Shown here piece after piece: positions 36,919 to 50,156 of a DNA stretch of 64,000 nucleotides (position 1 is the stretch's first letter; each line of letters opens with the position of its first letter). The translations under genes and the position numbers were made by a program. The notes under the pieces were generated by a model. That model had not been told where the DNA came from and made no database searches. It saw nothing but the letters and a program-made list of their open reading frames with translations. Source of the DNA: Rhizophagus irregularis (Eukaryota; Glomeromycota; Glomeromycetes; Glomerales; Glomeraceae); assembly GCF_026210795.1 (NCBI RefSeq), contig NC_089437.1, positions 4,774,001 to 4,838,000 of the forward strand, written 5' to 3'.

Positions 36919-38113
36919 TTAATCAATTCTTTTGATACAAATACCGTAAGGACGTAAATCTTCGCTATTAGGATTAATCCAATATTCACCAACACCATTT
37001 TCTTCTTTAGTAACTCTAATCAAATTATTGGGGTTAACCCTATTTTGAAAGACAACTTTATAATTTTTATCTTCATAAGTGAATTTAGTAGCATATTTAC
37101 TAGCTACATCGATATCGGGAGTAGAATAAATTCCATGACCAAACATGAAACGTTTTCCTCTACTTAGAAGATATCCATCATCAGCAATAGAATTACAATT
37201 ATATTTAGCAGTTCCATGATAAGAGACTAAATAAATATAAATAATTAATAATTAATAATAAATAATAATAATTATATTAATAAATTACGTAAGTACCTGG
37301 CCATTCATCCCTTACAGAATCAGTAGCATATCTTCTTTTACCGCCTACTCCAAGCCAACTATTATTCGAATATTTGTCGAGAACGTTAAGAGCAATTCTA
37401 TTCCATCCACAAGGACGTTTATATTCAAAATCTCCACGCATAAAAGTCACTCCATTATCATCAACATTCGTAAAATCATAATCATATATTGAATCAAGAT
37501 GATGAGAATGAATAAAAAGACGGGAATCGCCACCACCTCTTAATCTTAATACTAAATGTACAGTAGATTCATGTTGTATATTATAATCTTCTAAAGTGCG
37601 ATCATCTTCAAGTTGTTTACCGGCCATAAGCAAACGTTGTTGATCTGGAGGTATACCTTCTCTCGTTTGAATCATCTGTTTAATATCAGAAATTTTGTTA
37701 GATTTGTTTAGACATAAAGGTATTGTTGTCCCGGTCAAAGTTCTTGCATAGACTGTCATGGTTGAAAGTGGAGGATTGGAAGAAGGTGGAGGAACAAGAG
37801 GTTGAGTAGGATCATTATTATTATCAATGAGAGATTGAATAACATTTTGGTTGAATAAAAGAACATCTGGAACGTGAGTAATATTTGAAATCATTTCTGG
37901 TATAACAAATTCAACATTATCATCATCTAAGTCTTCATCTTCAAAATTTGGTACAGGTCCACCAACTAAATGAGCCTGATGAAGTACTTTTTGATCTAAT
38001 TCAAGATAAGAAATATTTCCAAGTTTACGACTAGTATAATCCTCATAAGAAATAACAGATTTTTTTGAAACTGCCGAAATTGCTGCGGCCAAGATTTGAC
38101 TATTTGATATCAT
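36919..38113 (-). CDS. Ubiquitin domain fused to a PARP/ART-like domain
   Basis: Two exons, 37297-38113 and 36919-37226, with a 70-nt intron, giving 374 residues. Residues 1-118 are an unknown, acidic and Pro-rich region. Residues 119-195 are ubiquitin, including [17 protein letters not shown], the hydrophobic patch (Leu, Leu in place of Ile44, Val) and C-terminal RLRGGG. Lysines 27 and 48 are kept. Positions 6, 11, 29, 33 and 63 are R, T, M, R and H. Residues 196-374 end in a fold with SYHGT (His276), HGIYSTP (Tyr306) and GEYWI (Glu353). This matches the H-Y-E pattern of diphtheria-toxin-like ADP-ribosyltransferases and PARPs. The Gly-Gly could allow cleavage by a deubiquitinase to free the ART part. 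Activity is inferred. It converges with the mutase gene, 239 bases away. Confidence 0.8.
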
Positions 38114-41100
38114 GATTTTTTATTTATTTATTTTATTTTTTTCTTTATGAAGAAAAAAATTAATTCGAAAAAAAAAGAATTCAACCTAATAAATAAATAT
38201 ATATATACTTTTTTTTTAAAAAAAAAATATTTTTTAATTTAACTTTTTTATATTTCAAGTTTTTTTTGTGAAATATTTAATTCCCTTTCATAAATTTCCT
38301 TTTCTTGAAAATATTAAAAAATGATCCCCCTGTTCACCAATTAAAAAAAGCGTTTCTTTCTTTCAAATAAATAAAAACAGAGATATTCAGTTATTATTCT
38401 ATTATAATCATATCCATTCAAATTTCCTTTTTTCTCTTCATTCATTTCAAAATAATGAACATGTGAAGATCATTATCTACTCGAAGTTAGGATATAGCGC
38501 AGTAGAAGTTAACGAATTGCAATTACGTGACTACTTTATTCAATATACGACCTAAATCACCTAAGAACTTTTTTATATGTCATAATTCATGAAGGCGTTC
38601 TAACTCCTTTATGCATAATAATATACAAACTTTATTTTGTGAGTATTGTTGTGATAATGCACGAATTGTTTATGCCACAAAATCATTTAGTATTATGGAA
38701 GATGATTTAAATTTCACTTGAGAGTCATACAACTTGTAAATACTTCACATAAAAGCTCCAATGTTTCGTTGAAATTTCTTCGTTGTTAGGTTGAAATCAA
38801 TCTTTAACAGATAATTTTGCACGTTTATAAAGCTTTTAAAATAATAATAAAGCCATTGAACCAACATAAAGTACAATTTCACTTTTTCATATTTTCATAG
38901 CGATATGATCTTGGATTTTCATTTATATTTCCTGTTTATAGCGTTTCATTTACACTCAAGTAATCCAATTATTTATAATAACACAAAGTATGTCATACAT
39001 AAGAAAACATTTATGTAATTTCTTACGGAATCAACCTAACTATACATCGCGACATTTAATCTTGCCAAGAGATGTTACAAGTTCACGTGATACTGGGACA
39101 ACATTCACTTTCGTTCACTCTTTTGTTCGTATTTTTGTAATGTACAAACTACTTTAAATTTAAAGTTTTTTAAGTGTCGCATCAATAATTTCTTTATTAC
39201 AATCAACTTCGCATTGCCCTTCAGGACCTGGTGATAAATATACATTTAGAGAGTGCGCATTTAGCATTTTAGCATTATAAAAGTGTATCTATAGGGAATG
39301 TAGTTTTATAAAGCTTCCGCCATTTATATAAAGGTTTTTCAAAAGTTACACTCGTAAATAAGTTAATAATTGATGCTCTTTCATAGTAAAAGCAAATAAA
39401 ACACTATATTTTTCTTGCTTCGCGAAGTAGCGTTCAAAATCCGAAAATTTTAAACTCGGGATTTTTTTTCGGACAGATTTCCGGTAAATTTTATCAATGT
39501 CGGGAATTTATTAATATAAAAGACATACATTTTTCAATAATTCAATATTCCTTTTATTTCAATAATCATTTATATAATACAAAGTCTTTTTTTGATTATT
39601 CCAAATAGTGTACGCACGATTATAATCAAACTTTGCCCTCTAAAGAAATGCGCGTTAACGTATCTAATATAACCGGCCACATGTTCCGATGCAAAAAAAC
39701 GAATTTCCGAAACTTTTCAAAACTTATGTATGCTGTCGCGAAGTATAAACAATGCGATCAACAGATCAAGGTTAATGTATGCTCAAAAGAATCTACATAC
39801 ATGCATAAATACTTAAGAATAAATTGTACATCAAACTAGCAATGCGAGCGCTCGTTATTTAGAAGGGGATGTACAACTAGTGTACAACTAACGTTTACTG
39901 GTTCCACCACAACTACCATATTGGTGCAACCCCACTATAAGATTCATTTTTGGTTTCTTTTATCGTCACATCCACTGCACTAAGGATCGATCGAAAAAGT
40001 GATTTACGTTTCTAATGCCAGTTACAGAGACAACTTATCACAGTTTTGTTTATATTGCAGAATATTATTAGCGAATTATCAGTAATCGGTTAAAAAAAAC
40101 AAACAGCTATGTTGTTCAGTCTAATAACAATTTTTTTTTATCTTAGATTTCAAGTAAGTTATTTACAGTATATTAGAACACGATGCATGGGCAGTAAATT
40201 ACCTAACTGAATCATTAATTCATCTTTATTTTGATTACATTTTAATAGGAAATAATCCATATTAAAAATTCAAAAATATTCCCGTATGGCGGCCGTATCT
40301 ATTATTTTCCAACACGATAAATGTTTCAGTAAAATGATTCGTTATCAACCTGCCATATTTCACAAGAACAGTTTGATAAATATTATACAGGACTCGGTGT
40401 AAAATTTCTTTTAAGTATATCGTTTTTTTAATTGCATATATCGAATTTAAATCAAAATGTATCGTTGAAGCAAGTAAACCTTATTAAAAGTATTTCTTTT
40501 TTTACAAATAAAAAAAACATTCATTCAGATTTCCTGTTGTACATGATGATAATTCATCCGAAGCTGAAGAAGGGAATTGTTTATGCTAAAGATTATCAAA
40601 TATTATGGGATATGGATTAAATCCAACGCTCCAATTTTTCGTTGAATTTCATCGCTGTTAGGCTGAAACCACATTTTTTAACAGCTAATGTGAAAAAGTT
40701 TTTATTAGTTTGTAAAACTTTTTTTATAACAATAAGTTATTAAACCAACATAAAGTATAATCTATTGATTTTCATGGCGTATTAATTTATTTCCTTTTGT
40801 TATGGTTCATTATTCTTAAGTTCAATAGGTAAAACTATTATTTGTATATCAATTATAGTTATAGACATTGATACTAGGACTATCAGGCTCCTTGTTTTTA
40901 ACCGAAAATTTATAGACTTGAATAATAATAATTCTATTATAATTTACAATTATGAACAACATATTAATCAGTTTAACCGAAAAGCAACTTATGATGTTTT
41001 GAAAATTAGCTGAGAGCCTGAGATATGACAAATTCGAGAGATTTAAAACAATTATCTCAATTCTCAAAGAATTTTAAATTATACTATACATATTAAATCA

Positions 41101-43167
41101 ATGCATTTTATTTCTTAATAAAAATAGTATCCATAAGATTTATTTATTATATGCATGGCAAAGTCCGCAAAGAAATACTTCCCGAAGATGGTTGAATTTA
41201 GACACTATGAACAGCTTTAAAGATATAGATGAGCTCAGGATCACTTAGCTAATATTTCATTTTACGCTAAATGGGCGTATAATTTTCATCTATTGAGCTT
41301 TTACTTCTCTTTAGATAGATGTTCTGAAAATCATTACTAATACTAAGAATAGCTTTCAGTTCTTATTGTCATTAACAATTTTAGTAATTATATAGTAATT
41401 ATAATTCATTTTTCGTCTATGGCGACAAATAAATTAGAGTTTCCTTGAATGGATAAAATCCCGGATTTATCCGGATTATCCTATCCAAGTTAATTTTTTA
41501 CGGATTACCCTAGGACTGGCACAGATATTCTAAAAAAAATAAATTTATATCAGATATGATTTAGAATATGTAATTGTCAGTGAATGTGTTTTTATTGCAT
41601 TAAAAAATAAATTTTATAATTTAGGATGCAGTAAACATGCAAAAATAGATTATATGATTAGGGTGAACCTATAGAACTTATCTCCAGAGTATCGATCATA
41701 TAAGCCAGTATATTAATCTTCAAGTCCTGAAATTTCGTACCCTGTTATTGTTCTCCAATAATTTCACTTACATTCATGTATTTTTATGGCGCTTGAATAA
41801 ATTTTATTTATTACAAACTTGAACGCTTTGGATCAATTTATTTATTATCAATACGAAAAAGTTGGCTTGTGCAGTAAAACTGGACATTAGTATAAAATAA
41901 TTATTTCCAATCTTGTATTCTAAGATAATTTAGATAATTCGGATCATTCTAGGATTATTTATTCGGATTACTCGTTATCTAATTTATCTGGATCTCAAAA
42001 TTTTCAAATGTGGATATCTTATACCAAGGTAGATGCGGCTGAGATAAATAATTTTGAATTGATTTGTATCATCCAATCAAAAGTCGGACAATGAACATAA
42101 TGAGCGGAAATGTTAACTATAAATATATATATATTCAGCAAATCATAATGCGGGGTGAACGAACGTATAAATATTAATTATATATATCCTTGTTAGGATT
42201 TTGATTGGAAGACTGGAATATTATAAAAGTATTAATAAATTCCAATATTTATAAAAGATCTCATTTATACGGAAAACGAGGATACCTTCATCAATATTTA
42301 TTTATTTTATGAGGATACCTTCATCAATGCATCTTATCCATTGAAACAATGAGGTTTAATAATATGTATGATTCAAATCTTAACTGTACTATATATATGT
42401 AATTACATCACATGATAATAGAAAGGCCAACTGAACTATACTATAATAGTAGCGTTATCTTTACATTAGTAATTGAGTTAATTACGTTAAAAGAAAATGA
42501 TTGGATGATAACAAAACTATCGGGAAAATTGTTTATCAGTTAACGTTTTACTTTTCAGTTCAGGATTAGATGATTAAGTAAAGATTGGATGCTATTTCTT
42601 TTTTAAGTAATATATTTAGTAAAAAACTTGATAATGTATTGGTAAGCACATGACATCAACGTGATCATGAATTACGAATTAACATTTGAATATGGATAGA
42701 TAAAAATGTTAACGAGCTTTAGTTGATTTGTCAATATAAAACTTTTATTTAAGAGATTATTTGTCTTAAGCGTGTATATTACATATTTATTATTTATAAT
42801 TTCTAAAAATATACAAATCATTCTAAAAATAATGAATTAAATTTTTTTTCATTTATAAAATGAAAATGGTAACCATAAATGACTACCATAATTTAAATTA
42901 ACATTTATAAATAGACAATGTTTATGTTTGACATGTTACAGACTATTACTAAAATAGAAATTCGGTTGAAATTAGGACCTTTAGTTATATATATTGAATT
43001 ACCCAAAAAAAAAAAAAAGAAAAAGAAACCAGTTTATGTTTTTCTTTTTGTCTCTTTGAGTTTAACGAAGAATAAATAAATAAATTCTATATAATAAATT
43101 AAAAAAAAAGAAAATCGCTTAAGAAAAAAAAAAAAATAACGTTATAAATAAAAAAAATAAAAAGTAC
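38114..43167. other. 5-kb gene-poor region with dispersed repeats
   Basis: No supportable gene. About 38755-38880 and 40625-40765 are diverged copies of one repeat (TTTCGTTGAAATTTC or TTCGTTGAATTTCATC, GTTAGG, ACCAACATAAAGTA), and 41700-41800 has partial similarity. About 41450-42000 is tiled near its ends by CGGATTATCC and ATTCGGATTACTCG words. The remaining sequence is unique and AT-rich. Confidence 0.5.
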
Positions 43168-44026
43168 ATGATGTCTCTTCAACAACGAAATTCAAAAAAA
43201 TTAATTGCGCTTATTTTGGCTTGTCTCCTTATCGGTAGTACTTTTGCTGCTGCAGAAACTGTCGTTATTGAAGTTGGTGGAGGAGGGCCAGAAAACTTAA
43301 AATTTGTTCCTCAAGAAGTTACAGCGAACAAAGGAGATACTGTGAGTTATTTTTTATATTTAATTTGTTTATAATTTCATATTTTTTTTTTCTCAAAAGA
43401 AAAAATTCTTTTTCTATTATGGAAATTTAGATTCTTTGGAATTTTAAGGGAGGAAATCATAATGTTGTTGAAAGTTCAGGCAAGCATTCATGTGAAATGA
43501 AAGAGGATCCTACTGCTTGTAAGTGAATATTTGTTAAAAAAAAAAAAAAATTTTTTTAACTCTATTTATTTTCGATTAAATTAATAATATTATTCATTAT
43601 TTCTTAGTTCAATCTTTAACAAATCCACCAACTGGAAATTTTACTTTAGAAATCACAGCCGAAAAAGATACAATTACTTATATGTGTAGTGTTGGTTCCC
43701 ATTGTTCAGCTGGTATGTGGGGTGTCATTTATGTTGGCGGAACTGAGCCACCTACATTTGTCAAACCAACTCCATCTAATAAGGCTAATAAAGATAATGA
43801 CAACAATGCTTCTGAAAATGAAATGAACAATACTGGTAAAGTTGCTGGAATTGTAATTGGTAGTATATTTGGTTTTGCCATGATTTCAGCTATAGGATTT
43901 TTGTTGGTTAAACGATGCAGATCTAAACAAAGAACAGTTCCTACAGCTGAAGGAATTAAGAGAGTCGTTGATAATACTGATCAGGCAACAAAAGATACTC
44001 ATAAAGCAAAACTTGAAAATGTATAA
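43168..44026 (+). CDS. Membrane-anchored cupredoxin (plastocyanin-like)
   Basis: Three exons, 43168-43341, 43431-43518 and 43608-44026, give 226 residues. It has a signal peptide (Lys-rich start, then LIALILACLLIGSTFA), a single cupredoxin domain, a short Asn/Asp/Lys linker and a C-terminal TM helix (GIVIGSIFGFAMISAIGFLL) followed by KRCRSK. The type 1 copper ligands are likely His68, Cys114, His119 and Met124, from NHNVVE and CSVGSHCSAGM. Such domains carry single electrons or bind copper at the cell surface. Similar fungal proteins are secreted or GPI-anchored. Here the anchor looks like a true TM helix with a cytoplasmic tail. It converges with the PAW/BTB gene, 485 bases away. Confidence 0.9.
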
Positions 44027-44511
44027 ATTAGTAAATTATTTATAATTTTTTTTTTGACAGGAATTAATATAGGTGTTTTATAATAATGTTCTCTAACGAT
44101 AACTCTGTTACAAATTTAATAATAAATATTATATTATTGTTAATAAGTTAGATTTATGAATTAATTCTTTCACAAAAAAGGACATAAAAATTCAGAAAAT
44201 TTATCGTGCATACCACAAAAATCACGTGAATGATGCATCGTTAAGTCGTTATCATTTCGACGTAATTTATTTCGCAAGAAGAACAATGAGAACGGTTTTT
44301 ATTGGCTTAATACGTCAGTATGTTATCTTAATTTCGTAATGTCAGTAATGTCAGAATTTCAGCCAGGAGCTTGTTTATAATTAGTTATTTTCAAATTTAA
44401 GACGATAATTTATTTAAAATGTTTTTCCTATTTTACAAATTTTTTTTTTTATAAAATTTTACAACTACAACTACAAAATAAGAAATTGGAATAAATAAAT
44501 TTTTTTTTTTT

Positions 44512-45681
44512 CTAAACCAAATTAAGTAACTTCTTCGATTTCTTATTCTTTCTTCTAAAAATATTTCTTAAACTAGTTACTCCAATATTCGTTATCTTTT
44601 TAGCATTCTTCTTCTCTGCGTTCAATTTATTTTTATCTTCATCGGAAGAAGTGGTAACTTCATCGTCTACATCTAATAACATATCAAAATACCTTATTAA
44701 TTGTTCAGCCCCACATTCTCTTGCAATCGCTTCAATATCATCAACATTTTCTTCATTCACTAATTCTTTAAGTGCTTTTTCACATCTTTGAACTAAAGTA
44801 TGAATCAAAAACCTAGATGCTCCATATATTAAATCAATCCAATCCTCGATAGATTCTAATTCTAAAGTAATTTCACCAATATATAAGAATTCTAATATAA
44901 TTTCTAACGTTTTTGCTGAAATATCTTTAAGGATTAATGACCCATTATTTGATTCAATCATTTTTGAATCTAAAAGAGCTCTAAAATAATCTGATCTCGA
45001 AGATAATACTTTTGTATGAACATAATATTCTTGATTTTCTTTAGATTCATTAATTTCAAGAGAAATGATAAAATCACTAGTCTCTTTATCATTAAACAAC
45101 ATTTCTTCTCCTTTTTCTCTGATAATTTCAGGTAAAGGATCACATACAATATCAGGTACTAATTCAACTTTAACATCAAATCCAAAAGTTTCATCATCAT
45201 CCACTAAATCATCACTTCCACCAGTTCTTTTTTGTCTAAATAATTGAGTTTTTTGCCATGCATCATCTATATCTCCTCCGATTAAGTCAACTTTTAATTT
45301 AAATCCATACTCTCCTTTAATTAATGACGAAACATCTTTCAATGTATTATCACTTTGATATTTATATTGATTATCATGTGTACATGTGGGTAGTAGATCG
45401 GAATTGATCGGATGAAAGGTTGGAGTTGGATTGGACCGCGTCGGTAATGGAGAGATTGACCATCTTATTGAGACAGAATCATCAAATGTACAATGTTTTA
45501 ATCGAAGATTTAGAGAGGATATTAAAAAATTTCCAGAACGATAATCGAATTGCCAAATTATATAACCTGGTTCGGTTGATCTATCGGTATCAGGTTCTCT
45601 CGCTAAATATACCCTATAAAAAAAAAAATTGATTCGGTGAGTATATTCAAACTAAAATATACTTATATATGAATATATTAT

Positions 45682-45717
<36 letters not shown>

Positions 45718-46086
45718 CAATTATACATTTTAAACTTACATTTGTAAATCAAGTTCGTTATCAACTTTATAAGCAATATTATCATATTCCATACATCCTT
45801 TTTTCCAAGATTTTAAATATTTTTTATTAAATATACTATTTTCATAATAAGCATTATTCCTTGTGTTATAAGATATTCTGTGTGTAAATTGATTTGATAA
45901 ACTTGAATTATTATTAGGTATGACGTGTAACCTATATTTATTATTTAATAAACCTAATGCTGGTGGTTTCGTTAATTTAGTAGTAAACCCGGGTGAATTG
46001 GGATCTATAGTACTATTAGTGCTGGCCGTTTCAATATCTATTTTACGTCTGTAACGAGGCAAAGTTTGAAAATAATATGCTGACAT
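44512..46086 (-). CDS. PAW-like domain plus BTB/POZ protein
   Basis: Two exons, 45740-46086 and 44512-45612 or 45613 (acceptor AG at 45614-45615), giving about 482 residues. The intron contains a (TA)n tract. Residues about 90-240 have MVYLAREP, then GYIIWQFDYRSG, ISSLNLRLKHCTF and SIRWSI. This resembles the C-terminal PAW domain of peptide N-glycanase, which binds high-mannose glycans. Residues about 290-400 are a BTB/POZ fold (TSDFIISLEI, YYVHTKVLSSRSDYFRALL, ILEFLYIGEI), a cullin-3 adaptor and dimer module. The C-terminus is Lys/Arg-rich. Together this suggests a ubiquitin ligase adaptor that reads glycans, by analogy with glycan-binding F-box proteins. Family call for BTB is firm, for PAW moderate. 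Confidence 0.85.
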
Positions 46087-47800
46087 CTTGTATAAATAAA
46101 TAAATGAATTCGTGGAAAAAAAAAAAAATAATAATTTTTTTTCTTAAAAAAAAACTTAAAAGTTTTTTGTGCGCCCCTACGAATTTTTTTAGCTATTATT
46201 ATTTTTATACTTTTTTTTCTTCAATAATAATGCAACATATGCAACAAGTACAATGAAGATAAGATTTTATTGTTCATCATTAATCATGTGATTACGAATA
46301 TAATATGTTTGTTCTTTGCATTTTTCCCTATAATTATCGTTTATTTAAAATTCCTTTTATTGATATGTCAAAAAGAAATTAACGGGATTAACCTTACATT
46401 GCGACAAGCGTTCATTAAAAAAGATTCGTTTAATGGTTGTTTGTTCGGTTTTATCATAAATTACGCATTTACGCATAAAATTGCTTTCTCATTATAATTA
46501 ACAAATATTGGAATATATAGAGTAAATCTTTTTTTTTTTACCTCTATTGAGGCGCCAGAAATAGGATATAATAATTCTTTGGTGTGAGAATAAAAAGTGA
46601 GACCAGATTATCAAGTTCGATCGACCGCAGTCGATAATTTTTTTTTTAAAGGAAATCACGTGAATCACTAACTTAATTAAATATTTTCAATAACTTTTTC
46701 CTTATTTAATTATTTACCACAATAAAAACGCTTTCGTCTAAAACCATTTTCTTCCAAAATTCGAACCATTTCTCTCAGCATAAGTTCGAACAATAATTTG
46801 AAAATCACTTTGTTGATCAAAACTAATTTACGCTAATCTTAATCGTAGTAATAAAATTATGTAACAATATCTTCTTTTATTTTTTCGTCCGATCAATTAT
46901 TTACTTTATTTATATGGTCACTTTTTCTCTTATTTAATTATCTACTTTCAATTCATTCGAATTCTATTATTTAAATCACGTTACTATGGCTTTTCTTTAC
47001 ACTTATGAAATCTTTTTAATAATTCTCTCAATTGACGCCAGTCTTCCTCATAAGGTAATAATTAATAGATAATAAGGACTAACTTATATTGTAAATATCA
47101 AACAAACAAGAACTTCCGAGGATTTTTTCCAAAAATGCATCCAATGCATATGGCGCGTTTCACACAATTCCGTAAATTTCATATGTCGATCTTTAACGTT
47201 TCGGTTTTCACATCTTTTTTCTGTTTTCTTCAGATGGGTCGGTCATATTCTGAGCTGTTTCATAATTGCATATAATGCATTTTAATAAATTTGATTCATC
47301 ATTGTTTATTTTTTATCCAATTAATGGGCTTTTTTAAATAAAAACTTTTTTGTCAAATTTTAATGGATGAATGATTGTATAATTCTAATAATTATATGAT
47401 CACAATTATATTATTATAGGATCAATAATATAAACAGTCTAACCAAAAGGTAATAAAAGCTTATATTAATAAGTTTTCATTTACAGGTTGAGTTAAACTT
47501 GTCAATAAAATCTCTTTATGAAACTTTAGGCAAAAATTTTGTTAAATGTTAACGTAAATCTTATATCACATTCTAAATTTAAATTATTCAACAAATGGAA
47601 ATTATAACAATATATATTAAAAATTTATGTCTAACACATAATTGTAAAAAAAAAATCCTAAAAAATTGTAATTTTTAAATGTTTAACTTTTTGAATTATA
47701 TTTTTTAAATTCAATATACTATATATAAATGATATTTTTGCTTTTTTTTTATTTTAAATACCATACCTTCAAATATTTTACTACTATTTTACTTAATATA
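46087..47800. other. Intergenic region, no gene seen
   Basis: AT-rich unique sequence upstream of the PAW/BTB gene. Reading frames are short and without family motifs. Confidence 0.5.
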
Positions 47801-49079
47801 TCTTTAATTTATTAGTATTATAATTAAGTAAATTCTATATTTTTTAAAAAATATACTTACAATACTTACAATTAAATTATTGCTATATAATTACTATAAT
47901 ATAAAATATAATTTATTGTTTTATATTTTTAAAATTATTTAGTTTGACCTAATCTATTTAGAGTTCTATTTAAAGCTATCTTTTTTCACTGCTATATTTC
48001 AATGCAATTTTAGTTTATTAAAAAATATACCATTTAATTTGTAATAAATATTTAGTATTAAGTTTTTGGATACATCATTAAATATATATTTTTTTTCAAA
48101 CTTTTTGATTCTTTTACCAATCATAAAAAATATCCATATAAATTCTTAAAAATCATTATTTTTTTTTGATGCTTTTTAAAAATAAAACTACAATTATTTT
48201 TGCATTAATATTTAGAGAATTAAATACTATATTTTAATTTAAAGATTACAATAAATAGGTTTAAAATATTTTATAATTTTCAATTCTAAAACTAATATTT
48301 TTAAAATAATCTATATTTATAGAATTATTTAATTTTAAAAAGTGAAATTTTCATAATTTTTAATAATTTTTAAATTTGCATTAATTTATTATCCAGTGAT
48401 TATAAAAGAATAAAACTTAGATTTGTCTTAATAAAATGCATCAAATAGTACTATATTTATTTTTATAGAATTAATAAGTAAATTAATAAATTATACATGT
48501 ATATAAAAATATTACTAAATAAATTAACTTACAATTAATTTATTCCATTTTTTAGTATGTAGGAATTCTATTGATAAAATAGCCATTTGCATGAAGCAGA
48601 ATTCATATATATATTAAATAATTTAATTGCTATTTGTGATAATTTTAAAACTGAATTACTTAAGAATGACCAATAATTTAGTAAAGTTTTTGCTAATTCT
48701 CTTATAAAAAAAAATCATTAAATAAAAACTTATTTTCTTTATATACTAATAATTCTCATATTATAGAATTTGGTTTATTATTAAACTATTTAACAAAATA
48801 ATATTAAACCCTCTTATTAAAATTAATGTATAAAATTTTAGGATTAGGAATAAAAAATTGTAATTTATAAGAAGAGTATAAAAAAATATAAAATAAATAA
48901 AAGTTGCTCCTATGTTTTCCAACAATTTTCTAGTCTTTTGTTATCATTTCTTTATAATTTTTATCATCACATTCCAAAGTACATGTTTTATTAACTTACT
49001 TCCTTGAATTATACAACCTAGGTTAAATTATCCCACCCTTATAAAAAATAATTTATAAATTTAATATTTTTATTTATAA

Positions 49080-49830
49080 GTTAAACTAAAGCTAAAATTA
49101 TTATACATTTATAATGTTGAAATAAAGAAATAAAATAAAGAGAAAAAATAAAGAGTACTAAAAGGAAATAATAAAAGATAAAAAATAAGAAAATGGAATG
49201 AAAATAAATAAAAATAAAGAAAAAGATAAAGAAAATAAATATTGAAAATAAACATGAAAATGAAGCAATTAAAAAAGAAATCAAATTCAAAAAATAAAAA
49301 ATTTATGAAATCAAAATGAAATCAATGATAAAAATATATGTTAAATAAAACAAAAAATATTGAAATAAACTAAAGTCTAAAAATAAAGAGATTAAATAAT
49401 ACTATAAGTATAAAAATGAAATTAAACCACTTGAAAAGAAAAGAAAATTTAACTAGAATCTACAAAAAACCTGAAAAGAAACCAAAAAAAATACAAGCAT
49501 AAATCCAAAAGAAATCCAGGAAAACTAAGAAGAAATTCAAAAAAAAAACCTGATCAAAAAAGAAAGAAAAAGGACTAGTTAATTACTGTAAAGAAAAATA
49601 AATATCTGAAATTCTAAAAAACCCGAAATTTACTGTTTATTAAGATACCAAAGAACTTACAAAAAAAAGAAAAAAAATGGTTAATTAGTAAAGATAAAAC
49701 AAATAAATAAAGCTAAAAAAAGATATTGTATTAAAAGGTCAAAATTTAAAACGTTAAAGGTAAAAGAACAAAGAAGTATAAAAGACTAAAAGATGTTTTG
49801 ATAAACAAATAAATAATATATAAAACGTTA
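49080..49830. repeat. Strongly purine-skewed A-rich tract
   Basis: The plus strand is dominated by AAAATAAAGAAAAAGATAAA-type words for about 750 bases with few pyrimidines. It interrupts the ghost hAT transposase. No unit period was clear. It could be an expanded A-rich low-complexity insert. Confidence 0.55.
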
Positions 49831-49907
49831 TGACGCTTATGACTAGATGATTTTATAATTAATAAATTTTCATAATCCTAGTTAAATCATCTCAGATTAA
49901 AATTAGT

Positions 49908-50156
49908 TTATACTTGCATAAAATATCCAAAAACATATAATACATTATATAGTTGAGCTTTATCTTTTTGTAATATATTTAATATTAAACAATATAAGTA
50001 AAAAATATGTTTTAATTCTATAAGATTTACCCAAAAATCTGAACTATTGAAAATTGTTATGATGTTGTTAGCTATTATTTCACTAGAATTTTCTTCTATA
50101 GATAAATTATCCTGAATTATCGTTATATTACTAAAATTATTTCTTTCTACTAAAGG
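49908..50156 (-). pseudogene. hAT transposase fragment (one surviving exon)
   Basis: An open 82-residue stretch follows a TTTAG acceptor. It reads NNFSNITIIQDNLSIEEN, then ANNIITIFNSSDFWVNLIEL and CLILNILQKDKAQLYNVLY. This resembles the region before the dimerisation domain in Rhizophagus hAT transposases. On the same strand, around 50300-50470, is a second fragment (VKYFNSSSKFTKNLCNE), and around 50800-50950 a third, with a BED-finger-like end (IDKHLSECKNF). The order fits one minus-strand hAT gene. Stops and frameshifts separate the pieces, so it is long dead. TIRs were not found. Confidence 0.65.

Noticed and set aside
39633-39839. 68-residue frame starting MPSKEMRVN
   Set aside because: Isolated, with no homology features and no adjacent exon-like blocks.
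45420-45632. Plus-strand frame of 70 residues
   Set aside because: Antisense to the second exon of the PAW/BTB gene, whose minus-strand reading is longer and has family features.
46620-46645. GTTCGATCGACCGCAGTCGA as a possible tRNA T-arm
   Set aside because: No acceptor stem, D-arm or anticodon arm pairs around it.
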